Assembly: GCA_018401015.1 (NCBI GenBank)
Contig: JAGYLP010000004.1
Coordinates: 109,305 to 173,304, forward strand
DNA length: 64,000 nt
Reading direction: 5' to 3'
Origin: Bacteroidales bacterium
GTDB lineage: Bacteria; Bacteroidota; Bacteroidia; Bacteroidales; M50B96
The position numbers and the translations under genes are program-made. This document shows, one piece after another, positions 9,418-18,038 of the stretch. The notes under the pieces were generated by a model, which had not been told where the DNA came from, ran no database searches, and worked only from the letters and a program-made list of their open reading frames with translations. Numbering within the stretch: position 1 is the first letter of the stretch; each line of letters opens with the position of its first letter.

Positions 9418-9467
9418 TAAAAAAAAGGCGCAGAGTAGCATAAGAATGCTCGCTGCGCCTTTTTTTC
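9418..9467. terminator. Bidirectional rho-independent terminator
   Basis: AAAAAAGGCGCAG pairs with CTGCGCCTTTTTTT around a loop of about 22 bases. It has A and T runs on both sides and sits between the convergent thioredoxin-like gene and glmM. Confidence 0.85.
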
Positions 9468-9486
9468 ATGAAATACCCTCTCTTGC

Positions 9487-10887
9487 TTACGCAAATTTAC
9501 TGTTAGCAAAAGAAATAATCTCCTGGGCAAGAACCTCGGCTTCTCGCTGAGTGGGTGCCTCCGCATAGATGCGAATAATCGCCTCAGTATTGGATTTGCG
9601 CAAATGAACCCAACGATCGGGAAAATCGATTTTTATTCCGTCAATGGTCGTAAACGAAGCCTCGGCATAATGATCCTCCAAGGCGTGCTGTAAGGCAGCC
9701 ATATCCATCTTAACCGGAATGTCCATTTTATTTTTGGAAATGAAATAGCTGGGTAATCCAGCCTTAATCTGCGTTGGCCGTAGTTGTTTTTCTGCCATGT
9801 AGCTCAGAAACAAGGCGATTCCAACCAATGCATCACGCCCGTAATGCAGTTCCGGTAAAATGACACCTCCGTTTCCTTCGCCTCCAATCAGAGCATTCGT
9901 TTCTTTCATCACTTTAACCACATTCACCTCACCTACTGCCGCTGCGGCATAATCGACCCCATGCTTGCGGCAAATATCCCGCAATCCACGCGACGACGAC
10001 AAATTCGACACCGCATTACCTTTACGCTGCTCCAGCAAATAATCGGCTATCGCAATCAAGGTATTTTCTTCGCCGAACATGGTTCCATCTTCATTGATGA
10101 TTGCCAACCGATCGGCATCCGGATCGACCACAAATCCGACATGAGCTTCCGAGTCTTTCACTACCTGAGATATTTCGGTCAAATGCTCTGGCAAGGGTTC
10201 CGGATTATGAGCGAAAATTCCCGTTGGCTCACAATGCAGCTCCACAATATTCTTTACTCCCAGGGCAACCAACAACGCAGGAACGGCTATCCCTCCAACC
10301 GAGTTTACACCATCGACCGCAACGGTAAACTGAGCGGCCTCAATGGCCTGTAAATTCAAATAAGGTAGAGTCTTTATTAATTGAATATGATAATCGAGCA
10401 TTTGATGCTGAATACTTACATTGCCCAGGGAATGAACATCGGCAAAAGCATACTTAGCCAGAAAATCCTCCTCTGCAGCCAAAGCATAAAGGGCCTGTCC
10501 TTCGCTATCGGATAAAAACTCGCCGGAACTATTCAAAAGCTTCAATGCATTCCATTGCATCGGATTATGGCTGGCAGTTAGGATAATCCCACCATCGGCC
10601 GATAACTCGGTTACAGCCAGCTCGGTAGTAGGAGTGCTGGAAAGACCAATATCGACCACATCGATTCCAATAGAAGTAAACGACGACACCAAAAGATCTC
10701 GTAACATTAAACCCGAAACACGAGCATCGCGCCCTATCACTACTTTTAATCGTTTATTCGGACGTTCCTGCTTTAACCAGGCACCATAAGCCAACGAAAA
10801 TTTTAGTAAATCGTAAGGGGTTAAATTGGAACCGCTTACCCCACCGATCGTTCCACGAATTCCAGAAATTGATTTAATTAAGGTCAT
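9487..10887 (-). CDS. glmM: Phosphoglucosamine mutase (phosphohexomutase superfamily)
   Basis: Interconverts glucosamine-6-P and glucosamine-1-P for UDP-GlcNAc, peptidoglycan and LPS synthesis. The 466-residue protein has all four phosphohexomutase landmarks: the phosphoserine loop TASHNPMQWN (Ser106), the metal loop DPDADR (about 250), the sugar loop GGEGNGG (about 336) and the phosphate site RKSNTEAIIR (about 430). Bacteroidota enzymes of this clade are annotated GlmM, but phosphomannomutase activity cannot be excluded from sequence. It is monocistronic, divergent from the TM1266-hydG unit. Confidence 0.88.
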   Translation of the reverse strand: MTLIKSISGIRGTIGGVSGSNLTPYDLLKFSLAYGAWLKQERPNKRLKVVIGRDARVSGLMLRDLLVSSFTSIGIDVVDIGLSSTPTTELAVTELSADGGIILTASHNPMQWNALKLLNSSGEFLSDSEGQALYALAAEEDFLAKYAFADVHSLGNVSIQHQMLDYHIQLIKTLPYLNLQAIEAAQFTVAVDGVNSVGGIAVPALLVALGVKNIVELHCEPTGIFAHNPEPLPEHLTEISQVVKDSEAHVGFVVDPDADRLAIINEDGTMFGEENTLIAIADYLLEQRKGNAVSNLSSSRGLRDICRKHGVDYAAAAVGEVNVVKVMKETNALIGGEGNGGVILPELHYGRDALVGIALFLSYMAEKQLRPTQIKAGLPSYFISKNKMDIPVKMDMAALQHALEDHYAEASFTTIDGIKIDFPDRWVHLRKSNTEAIIRIYAEAPTQREAEVLAQEIISFANSKFA

Positions 10888-10900
10888 TGTTTTTTTCTTT

Positions 10901-10908
10901 CAAAAATA
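10901..10908 (-). promoter_or_regulatory. -7 promoter element of glmM
   Basis: On the minus strand TATTTTTG fits TAnnTTTG, 13 bases upstream of the glmM ATG. A CAAA (TTTG on the minus strand) lies at 10933-10936, giving a 24-bp spacer that is a little long. Confidence 0.45.
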
Positions 10909-11071
10909 CCTGAAAAAGCCGAAAATCCCGCCCAAATCGAAAAAAGCAAATCAACTGATTTATCTCATCCTTTTTCTTTTCGAAACCGGCTATTTTAGCC
11001 ATCTATCTGAGGAGAGAGTCTCACAGCCCCTTTCCAAGGATTTTTTTAAATCTAATCCGGAGGATTTTCTA

Positions 11072-11338
11072 ATGGAAAAGAGAATAGGTACTGCCATTAT
11101 CGTTATTGAACAATCGGAATCGGTCGCTCTCGTGAACCATGCCCTTTCCCGGCATAATCCGATCATTTTTGGCCGTCAGGGAATCCCTCTCCATTCCAAA
11201 TTACTGAACATCATTTCTGTCGTTCTAATCGGTACAACCGACGAAATCGGCTCACTTACCGGTCAGCTAGGTAAAATCGCCGGAGTGCATGTGAAATCTG
11301 CCCTCATCAAAAACTCCGATTTACAAGAAAAACTTTAA
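11072..11338 (+). CDS. TM1266-family iron-only hydrogenase system regulator
   Basis: The 88-residue protein resembles the ACT/NikR-C-like TM1266 family of putative regulators, found next to [FeFe]-hydrogenase maturation genes. Matching parts are MEKRIGTAIIVIE, the FGRQGIPL segment, VVLIGTTDEIGSLTGQLGKIAGVHVKSAL. The ATG was chosen because a strong GGAGGA lies 7 bp upstream and the protein aligns from its first residue; a longer frame upstream has no family support. It lies 11 bp before hydG, and the two clearly form an operon. It probably senses a metabolite or cluster state through the ACT-like fold, but the ligand is unknown. Confidence 0.88.
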   Translation: MEKRIGTAIIVIEQSESVALVNHALSRHNPIIFGRQGIPLHSKLLNIISVVLIGTTDEIGSLTGQLGKIAGVHVKSALIKNSDLQEKL

Positions 11339-11349
11339 GCCATAACACC

Positions 11350-12777
11350 ATGATCTTTAATCCCGAAAAATGTCGCATCGCCGACCGTCCACATCAAGCA
11401 TTTATCGACCCACAAGAAATTGCCGACCACCTCGGTGAAGCCAAACCAACCAAAGAAAATATCGAAGCCATTCTCGATAAATCCCGAAATAAAAAACGCC
11501 TAACCTTAGCCGAAACAGCTACCCTGCTACAAGCCGACGACCTGGAAATGATTGAATTAATAAAAGAAACGGCCCGCGAACTGAAAAAAACAGTTTACGG
11601 CAACCGGATTGTTCTTTTTGCTCCTCTCTATATCGGAAATAAATGCACCAACGATTGCACTTACTGCGGATTTCGGGTGAGTAACAAAGAGGCCGAACGC
11701 AAAACTCTCAACGAAGAGGAAATCATCCACGAAGTAGAAGCACTTGAGGATGAAGGGCATAAACGACTCGTTCTAGTTTATGGTGAGCATCCCGAATACG
11801 ATGCCGAATACATTGCTCATACTACCCGATTGGTTTATTCCGTCAAGAAAGGGAAAGGTGAAATTCGCCGCGTGAATATAAATGCAGCTCCTCTCGATGT
11901 GGACGGTTTTAAGGTTGTGAAGGAGGCTGGAATTGGAACCTATCAAATTTTTCAGGAAACGTATCATCCCGAGGCCTATAAAAAATACCACCCGCGTGGA
12001 CGAAAAAGCAACTACGAATACCGACTCACAGCACTCGACCGTGCTCAGGAAGCCGGAGTGGACGATGTGGGAATAGGAGCTCTTTTCGGCCTCTACGACT
12101 GGAAATTCGAAGTAATGGCCCTCGTTCGACACACCATCCACCTGGAAGCTTGTTACCAGGTTGGTCCCCATACCATTTCCTTCCCCCGCATTCAAAATGC
12201 TTCCTCCTTAAGCGATAAAGGAAAATATCTTGTAAACGACCACGACTTCATTCGGCTCATTGCCATTTTACGACTTGCCGTTCCATACACAGGACTAATC
12301 CTTACTGCCCGCGAAAACCCCTTCGTTCGACGAGAAGTAATTCAATTCGGCGTTTCCCAAATCGATGGAGGAACTAAACTGGAGCTGGGTGCTTATTCAA
12401 AATCAAAAAATGAACAACAAGATTTAAACAAAGAACAGTTTCAAATAAACGATTCGCGTTCCCTCAACGAAATTATCGATGAGCTAATCAGCGATGGTTT
12501 TCTTCCTTCCTTCTGCACCTCATGCTACCGGAAAGGACGAACCGGAGAACATTTCATGGAGTTTTCGATTCCAGGTTTTATCAAACGATACTGTACTCCC
12601 AATGCAATCCTTACCCTAGCCGAATACCTCGAAGATTACGCTTCGGAAGAAACAAAGGAAAAAGGATACCGCATCATTCAACGAGAACTCCAACAACTCA
12701 ATAACCCAAAACTAATGACTCAAATGGATAAACGGCTTGGAAGCATTAAAAATGGGGTGCGCGATTTAAACTACTAA
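11350..12777 (+). CDS. hydG: [FeFe]-hydrogenase maturation radical SAM tyrosine lyase HydG
   Basis: HydG cleaves tyrosine and builds Fe(CO)(CN) synthons for the H-cluster of [FeFe] hydrogenase. The 475-residue protein has the radical SAM motif CTNDCTYC (Cys99, 103, 106) and the diagnostic second-cluster motif CX2CX22C (Cys389, Cys392, then RYC), which separates HydG from the related thiamine enzyme ThiH. Neighbouring TM1266-family regulator supports the call. Neither HydE, HydF nor a hydrogenase subunit is in the window, so the maturation genes are scattered. Probably anaerobically expressed. Confidence 0.95.
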   Translation: MIFNPEKCRIADRPHQAFIDPQEIADHLGEAKPTKENIEAILDKSRNKKRLTLAETATLLQADDLEMIELIKETARELKKTVYGNRIVLFAPLYIGNKCTNDCTYCGFRVSNKEAERKTLNEEEIIHEVEALEDEGHKRLVLVYGEHPEYDAEYIAHTTRLVYSVKKGKGEIRRVNINAAPLDVDGFKVVKEAGIGTYQIFQETYHPEAYKKYHPRGRKSNYEYRLTALDRAQEAGVDDVGIGALFGLYDWKFEVMALVRHTIHLEACYQVGPHTISFPRIQNASSLSDKGKYLVNDHDFIRLIAILRLAVPYTGLILTARENPFVRREVIQFGVSQIDGGTKLELGAYSKSKNEQQDLNKEQFQINDSRSLNEIIDELISDGFLPSFCTSCYRKGRTGEHFMEFSIPGFIKRYCTPNAILTLAEYLEDYASEETKEKGYRIIQRELQQLNNPKLMTQMDKRLGSIKNGVRDLNY

Positions 12778-12891
12778 GCCCATTTTTACCCTGCATCGGG
12801 GGTTACAGCAAATCGTTTTATGGTCTATCTTCGTGCGCGGATTCAACGCAACGAATCCACCTCATTCAAATTGATAATCCTTTCATTCATC

Positions 12892-14313
12892 ATGGGTAAA
12901 AGCCGTAGAAAAACCATCATCCACGAAAAACTATTAATCACCGATATTGCCTCTGAAGGGAAAGCAATCGCCCGGCTCGACGACCTGGTCGTGTTCGTTA
13001 CGAATTGTATTCCAGGCGATGTGGTCGATGTAAGAATTCAAAAAAAACAAAAAAACTTCCAGGAAGGAATCCCAACCCGTTTTCACCAGTTATCGCCTCT
13101 GAGAACTGAAGCATTTTGTTCCCATTTCGGAACCTGCGGCGGCTGCAAATGGCAATCGCTTCCATACACCAAACAATTGGAATTCAAACAGAAACAAGTT
13201 GCCGATCAATTCTCACGGATAGGACACTTGCAATTCCCTGAAATTGAACAAATTCTTCCATCGGAGAAAACAATCCATTACCGCAATAAACTGGAATTTA
13301 CCTTTTCTAATTTGCGCTGGCTCACGGCCGAAGAAATTAACCTCGATGAACCTTATGGTCGCGAAGCCCTCGGATTCCATGTACCCCGCATGTTCGACCG
13401 AATAGTCGATATCGATACCTGCTACCTGCAAAAAGAACCGAGCAATGAACTCCGACTTTTTATTAAAAAAAGAGCACTGGAACTGAATATTGCCTTTTAT
13501 AATCAACGAACACACGAAGGCGAAATCAGAAATCTGATTGTGCGCACTACCACCACTAATCAGCTCATGCTCATCGTAGTATTTGCGGCCATCGATGACA
13601 CAAAACGCGAAGCGCTGCTTAGCTCCATTCACACCAATTATCCGGATATTACCAGCCTCAATTTTGTTATCAACACCAAACGAAACGACTCTATCCACGA
13701 CCTCGATGTAGTTAACTATGCAGGAATGCCCTACATTCTCGAACAAATGGAGGAGCGCAAGTTTCGTATCGGACCGAAATCCTTCTATCAAACCAACTCC
13801 GAGCAAGCCTACGAACTATATAAAAAGGTAAGGGATTTCGCCGGATTAACAGGTCAGGAAGTTCTTTTCGACTTATATGCCGGTACCGGAACCATCGGAC
13901 TCTTCCTCGCCGATCGAGCCAAAGTGGTCGTTGGAATCGAATATGTGCCTGAAGCAATTGAAGATGCCAAAATAAACGCCGAATTAAATCAAATTGAACA
14001 CGCCCATTTTTATGCCGGCGACATCAAAGATTTACTCACTCCCATCATGACCCAACACGGAAAACCAGACGTGGTCGTAGTCGATCCTCCTCGAGCCGGA
14101 TTGCACAAAGATGTGGCTGAAACGCTACTTACTACCGATGCTAAAACGCTGGTTTACGTGAGTTGCAATCCGGCCACCCAAGCTCGGGACTTAGAAATTT
14201 TATGTCGAAACTATCAAATTGAAAAGGTTCAACCGGTCGATATGTTTCCGCATACCCATCATGTGGAAAATATCGTTTTACTGAAAAAAATGGATACATT
14301 TGAGAAACCTTGA
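12892..14313 (+). CDS. rlmD: 23S rRNA (uracil-5-)-methyltransferase, RlmD/RumA type
   Basis: SAM-dependent m5U methyltransferase of the RumA/TrmA family with an Fe-S cluster. From the chosen ATG (MGKSRRKT) the 473 residues contain an N-terminal TRAM domain and cluster cysteines 76, 82 and 85 in CSHFGTCGGC, with a further Cys near 177. The Rossmann SAM site is FDLYAGTGTIGL, followed by the DPPRAGL motif and the nucleophile Cys425 in VSCNPAT. A frame 72 bases longer at the start lacks conserved sequence. The exact target base is not readable from sequence; RlmD-like is the usual assignment. Confidence 0.88.
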   Translation: MGKSRRKTIIHEKLLITDIASEGKAIARLDDLVVFVTNCIPGDVVDVRIQKKQKNFQEGIPTRFHQLSPLRTEAFCSHFGTCGGCKWQSLPYTKQLEFKQKQVADQFSRIGHLQFPEIEQILPSEKTIHYRNKLEFTFSNLRWLTAEEINLDEPYGREALGFHVPRMFDRIVDIDTCYLQKEPSNELRLFIKKRALELNIAFYNQRTHEGEIRNLIVRTTTTNQLMLIVVFAAIDDTKREALLSSIHTNYPDITSLNFVINTKRNDSIHDLDVVNYAGMPYILEQMEERKFRIGPKSFYQTNSEQAYELYKKVRDFAGLTGQEVLFDLYAGTGTIGLFLADRAKVVVGIEYVPEAIEDAKINAELNQIEHAHFYAGDIKDLLTPIMTQHGKPDVVVVDPPRAGLHKDVAETLLTTDAKTLVYVSCNPATQARDLEILCRNYQIEKVQPVDMFPHTHHVENIVLLKKMDTFEKP

Positions 14314-14378
14314 GAGAATCCCTTCCTAAGCGATGGGCTCTCATGTTAATCCATGTTTCATCCTAAATCCTGAACACT

Positions 14379-15074
14379 ATGGCCAGTTTTGAAGCTCTCG
14401 GAAGCATTATCAAAGAAGAAAGTTTGTATTCCATTACGGAACACTCCATCCCTAACTCATTGGTTCTCGAAACCAAAGAACCATTCCCCGGTTATCATCA
14501 CGACCTACCTAAGGATTCGGTACCCCGATCGGTCTTCCTAGTATTGAACCATCATACCAGCCGTGAACAAGTAACCCGCGCCCGGAAAAACATTCTCCGA
14601 TATGCCGATTTCGATTTCGATGCCGCCTTCGCCGATGTATTTTTCTTTAACGAAACCTATTCCTGCATACGAATTAAGAACTTAAACCGATACGAATACA
14701 TCGAAGACCTTCAATCGCACTTTATTAACGAAGGATTTTCGTTCCGGAAAGCTGAAAAAATCGACACCAAGGCTATCATCAAAGTGAAAAAGACCTTCAT
14801 TCTCGACGAAATAAAACCCAGTATCTTTACCGATCAACTCGAAAATTATCAGGGTTATGTGGCCATCCCAAAATCCCTCTCCTGGAAACTTTTCGAAAAA
14901 ATTACCCGATCGGTCAAAAACAATTGGGAAGGAAAACATTTCGATGCCGCTTATGGATTCTTCTACCGAAACTTCGATATCCACGAAGTAGTTCGAATTT
15001 TCCACCATACCGACAACAACCAAATATTAAGCGACTTACAAGCGCTATACCTCAAAGAAATAGCCAAATACTAA
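14379..15074 (+). CDS. Conserved protein of unknown function (231 aa)
   Basis: I do not recognise a family. The protein has no signal peptide or membrane segment, so it should be cytosolic. It is mixed charged and aromatic, with FDFDAAFADVFFF and YGFFYRNFDIHEVVRIFHH as the most distinctive blocks. The two halves look loosely similar in spacing, each ending in an Arg-Ile plus aromatic motif (SCIRIKNL and EVVRIFHH). It begins 65 bp after the rRNA methyltransferase gene and ends 19 bp before the YggS-like gene, so cotranscription with the latter is likely. Confidence 0.7.
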   Translation: MASFEALGSIIKEESLYSITEHSIPNSLVLETKEPFPGYHHDLPKDSVPRSVFLVLNHHTSREQVTRARKNILRYADFDFDAAFADVFFFNETYSCIRIKNLNRYEYIEDLQSHFINEGFSFRKAEKIDTKAIIKVKKTFILDEIKPSIFTDQLENYQGYVAIPKSLSWKLFEKITRSVKNNWEGKHFDAAYGFFYRNFDIHEVVRIFHHTDNNQILSDLQALYLKEIAKY

Positions 15075-15093
15075 ACACAAAAGCATCTATTTC

Positions 15094-15753
15094 ATGATTC
15101 AAAAAAATCTGGCCGGTATACTCCAACAAATCCCAAACTTCGTCAAATTAGTGGTGGTAACTAAAATGCATTCGCCCGAGGAAATGATGGAAGTGTACCG
15201 CGCCGGCCATAAAGTGATGGGAGAAAATAAACCCCAGGAACTCCTTGCAAAGATCGACGCCATGCCCCAAGATGTAGAATGGCATTTTATCGGTCACCTC
15301 CAAACCAATAAAGTAAAATACATCGCTCCTCATGTCCATTTAATCCATGCTGTCGATTCGCTTAAATTGCTCAAAACGATTAATAAAGAGGCATTGAAGA
15401 ACGAAAGAACCATCCAATGCCTCCTTCAGTTTCATATCGCTAAAGAAGATACCAAATTCGGTCTTGACCGTAAAGAAGCTTCGACCCTCTTGGACAGCGA
15501 TGATTTCCAGGCCATGCTCAACATTGAAATAGTTGGAGTGATGGGAATGGCAACCTTCACCGAAAATACCCAACAAGTTCGAGCCGAGTTTCAAGAACTC
15601 AAAGAGCATTTTGGCTTCCTGAAGGAAACCTACTTCAGAAATCAAGACTCGTTCAGGGAAATTAGCATGGGTATGTCGAACGATTTCAACATCGCTATCG
15701 AAGAAGGAGCAACCATCGTTAGAATTGGAAGTGCTGTTTTTCAGGAAAATTAG
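15094..15753 (+). CDS. YggS/PLPBP-family pyridoxal-phosphate homeostasis protein
   Basis: Single-domain PLP-binding barrel protein related to the N-terminal domain of alanine racemase. It is thought to buffer PLP and influence amino-acid pools and has no known catalytic activity. The 219 residues carry the PLP lysine in LVVVTKMHS (Lys25), the GENKPQE motif, WHFIGHLQTNK, and the phosphate-binding C-terminal SMGMSNDFNIAIEEGATIVRIGSAVF. It is slightly shorter than the usual 225-230 residues. Confidence 0.93.
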   Translation: MIQKNLAGILQQIPNFVKLVVVTKMHSPEEMMEVYRAGHKVMGENKPQELLAKIDAMPQDVEWHFIGHLQTNKVKYIAPHVHLIHAVDSLKLLKTINKEALKNERTIQCLLQFHIAKEDTKFGLDRKEASTLLDSDDFQAMLNIEIVGVMGMATFTENTQQVRAEFQELKEHFGFLKETYFRNQDSFREISMGMSNDFNIAIEEGATIVRIGSAVFQEN

Positions 15754-15811
15754 TATGCTGAACAAGTACTTTACAGGATTTATTTGTAAAAATTCTAAAT
15801 TCCTAATTCTC

Positions 15812-15819
15812 TATCTTTG
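15812..15819 (+). promoter_or_regulatory. -7 promoter element of the dihydroorotate dehydrogenase-like gene
   Basis: TATCTTTG matches TAnnTTTG exactly, 28 bases before the ATG. A TTTG at 15783-15786 is 25 bp upstream, somewhat farther than ideal. Confidence 0.55.
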
Positions 15820-15847
15820 AGCAAAATCAACAGACCAATCAATTGCT

Positions 15848-16828
15848 ATGATAAACCTGGAAACTAACTACTTAGGACTCAAACTACGCAACCCGCTAAT
15901 CATTAGCAGCTCCGGAATGACCAACTCCCTGGAGAAACTAAAAAAACTGGAAGAAGCAGGCGCCGGAGCCATCGTGCTTAAATCGCTTTTCGAAGAACAA
16001 ATTAATTTCGAAGCAGGCAAAATCTTAAACGAAAGTCATGCCTACCCCGAAGCAGAAGACTATATCCGCACCTACTCCAAAAGCAATACGGTCGACGATT
16101 ATTTGGAACTTATCCAAGAGGCAAAAAAAACCATTTCTATCCCGGTTATCGCTAGCATTAACTGCGTTTCCGACATCGACTGGACCGGTTTTGCCAGCAA
16201 AATAGCTCAAGCTGGTGCCGATGCATTGGAACTAAACATTCACATCGTTTCAGTCGATCCGTTGCAAGATGCTAGCAAGCTGGAAGAGAAATACCTATCC
16301 ATCGTGGAAAAAGTAAAAGAGGCGACCAAACTTCCATTGGCGGTTAAAATTGGAAGCCATTTCTCAAACCTAACCCACTTTGTAGCAAAACTTTACCACC
16401 GGAAGGTAGAAGCGGTAGTCCTATTTAACCGATTTTACCAACCCGATATCGATATCCATCACCTGAACTTTACTTCGGCCGGAGTATTTAGCTCTCCCGA
16501 CGATTTAAGGAACACCCTCCGATGGATTGGTATTGTTAGCTCGAAAGTAGAACACATCGAACTGTCGGCATCAACCGGAATTCACGATGGAACAGCGCTC
16601 ATCAAATGTTTACTGGCGGGAGCACAAACCGGACAAATCTGCTCGGTGCTCTACAAAAATGGATTCGATGAGATTGGAAAAATTCTTCAGGAATTAAAAG
16701 ACTGGATGGAAGAAATGAATTACGATACCATCGACGATTTTCAAGGAATAATGAATTATAGCCGCATTAAAAATCCTGCCGTTTACGAACGGTCGCAATT
16801 CATGCGCTATTTCTCCAGCCACGAATAG
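15848..16828 (+). CDS. Dihydroorotate dehydrogenase-like protein
   Basis: FMN-binding TIM-barrel protein of the class-1 dihydroorotate dehydrogenase-like group. The 326 residues begin NLETNYLGLKLRNPLIISSSGMTN and contain VIASINCVSDIDW, ALELNIHIVS, LPLAVKIGSHFSN (phosphate-contacting Lys) and the late ASTGIHDGTALIKCLLAGA flavin-phosphate segment. In the place of the usual catalytic Cys/Ser loop it is hard to assign a base, so true pyrimidine synthesis is uncertain. Related genes occur beside PyrD in many Bacteroidota and some sit with pyruvate-ferredoxin oxidoreductase genes. No pyrimidine gene is adjacent here. Confidence 0.82.
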   Translation: MINLETNYLGLKLRNPLIISSSGMTNSLEKLKKLEEAGAGAIVLKSLFEEQINFEAGKILNESHAYPEAEDYIRTYSKSNTVDDYLELIQEAKKTISIPVIASINCVSDIDWTGFASKIAQAGADALELNIHIVSVDPLQDASKLEEKYLSIVEKVKEATKLPLAVKIGSHFSNLTHFVAKLYHRKVEAVVLFNRFYQPDIDIHHLNFTSAGVFSSPDDLRNTLRWIGIVSSKVEHIELSASTGIHDGTALIKCLLAGAQTGQICSVLYKNGFDEIGKILQELKDWMEEMNYDTIDDFQGIMNYSRIKNPAVYERSQFMRYFSSHE

Positions 16829-16848
16829 AACCTATTATAAAGACCATA

Positions 16849-16889
16849 AAAAGAGGGTGTTACATCATTACAACACCCTCTTTTTTTTT
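16849..16889. terminator. Bidirectional terminator between convergent genes
   Basis: AAGAGGGTGTT (16851-16861) pairs with AACACCCTCTTT (16871-16882) around a 9-base loop and is followed by nine T. An A-run precedes it on the other strand. Confidence 0.9.
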
Positions 16890-16926
16890 GCTTTATTAAA
16901 ATCATATACCTTAAAGGTTAGAAGCT

Positions 16927-17793
16927 TTAATCACCTAAAAATGACTTCAGCTGGTTCCCTCTATTCGTGTTCTTAATGCGCCGTAGTGCGCGCTCCTTTA
17001 TCTGCCTTACCCGCTCACGGGTTAACTCAAGGCGTTCTCCAATCTCTTCCAGGGTGGAAGGCTTCCTCCCGTTTAATCCATAATAATGCCTTAGTACATA
17101 GGCTTCACGAAAGGTTAAGGTATGAATAGCCCGATCTATTTCCTTCTGCAAACTTTGCATGATCAAATTTCGGTCGGGCAACCTATTTTCATCGACCAAT
17201 AAAAGATCGTACAAAGTCCCATCCTCGTCGGAAAGTAAGGGCGCATCGAGCGAAAGGTGCCTTCCACTACTACGCAAAATCAATTTAATATCCTTCGGTA
17301 ACATATCCAGAACCAAGCCTACCTCCTCACTCGTGGGCTCCCGCTCAAACTGCTGCTCTAAAATGGAAAGGGTCCGATTGATTTTATTGATGGAGCTGAT
17401 TTTATTCAAAGGTAAACGCACTATGCGAGCCTGTTCTGCAAGCGCTTGCAAAATGGATTGCCTAATCCACCAAACCGCATAAGAAATGAACTTGAAACCA
17501 CGTGTTTCGTCAAACCGCTTCGCAGCTTTAATGAGCCCTAAATTCCCTTCGTTTATCAAATCCTGCAAGCTAAGCCCCTGATTCTGATATTGTTTTGCGA
17601 CAGATATAACAAACCGCAAATTGGCATTGATCAATCGTTCCAAGGCAGCATCATCTCCACCCCTAATTCGTTTGGCTAATTGAACCTCCTCCTCTACTGA
17701 AATCAACTCCATCTTACTAATATCCTGCAAATACTTATCGAGCGAAGGGGCTTCGCGGTTGGTTACTTGTTTGGAAATTTTGAGTTGACGCAT
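16927..17793 (-). CDS. rpoD: RNA polymerase sigma-70 factor, RpoD/SigA family (divergent member)
   Basis: Sigma factor of the short Bacteroidota type lacking region 1.1. From the ATG at MRQLKISKQ it has 288 residues; a start 21 bases upstream is possible, but MRQLKI is the conserved beginning. Region 1.2/2 includes [38 protein letters not shown] and [13 protein letters not shown]. Region 3 follows, and region 4.2 has [20 protein letters not shown]. Region 2.4 is near-consensus, but regions 3 and 4.1 ([30 protein letters not shown]) are more divergent than in typical housekeeping copies. It could be the primary factor or a second RpoD-like paralog. It is divergent from rho across 245 bp. Confidence 0.85.
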   Translation of the reverse strand: MRQLKISKQVTNREAPSLDKYLQDISKMELISVEEEVQLAKRIRGGDDAALERLINANLRFVISVAKQYQNQGLSLQDLINEGNLGLIKAAKRFDETRGFKFISYAVWWIRQSILQALAEQARIVRLPLNKISSINKINRTLSILEQQFEREPTSEEVGLVLDMLPKDIKLILRSSGRHLSLDAPLLSDEDGTLYDLLLVDENRLPDRNLIMQSLQKEIDRAIHTLTFREAYVLRHYYGLNGRKPSTLEEIGERLELTRERVRQIKERALRRIKNTNRGNQLKSFLGD

Positions 17794-17915
17794 ATTAAAG
17801 TGCTTATTTTTCATAAACCCCTAATTACCAACGCATTTAGAGGGATTTCGACTATTCGTAAAAATAAGGATATATTCTCCCTAAAAAAATACTTCCACAA
17901 TCTTTTTCTTTTTTT

Positions 17916-17946
17916 TTTGCTAAGTGACTCGAAATGTTTATACTTG
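17916..17946 (+). promoter_or_regulatory. Bacteroidota-type promoter of rho
   Basis: TTTG (17916-17919), a 19-bp spacer and TATACTTG (17939-17946) match the -33/-7 consensus with one mismatch in the -7 element. The expected leader is about 85 nt. Confidence 0.7.
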
Positions 17947-18038
17947 CAGCAATTAGTGTGCGCAGAAAAACCTTTTCACTTCTTTTCTGCCTTCTGAATT
18001 CCAACAATAGATTCTTATTATCTTAATCCAATCTTTTT

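Noticed and set aside
10826..11071. An extended N-terminus for the TM1266-family protein
   Set aside because: The extra residues overlap the glmM promoter and the start of glmM, and a good ribosome-binding site precedes the internal ATG.
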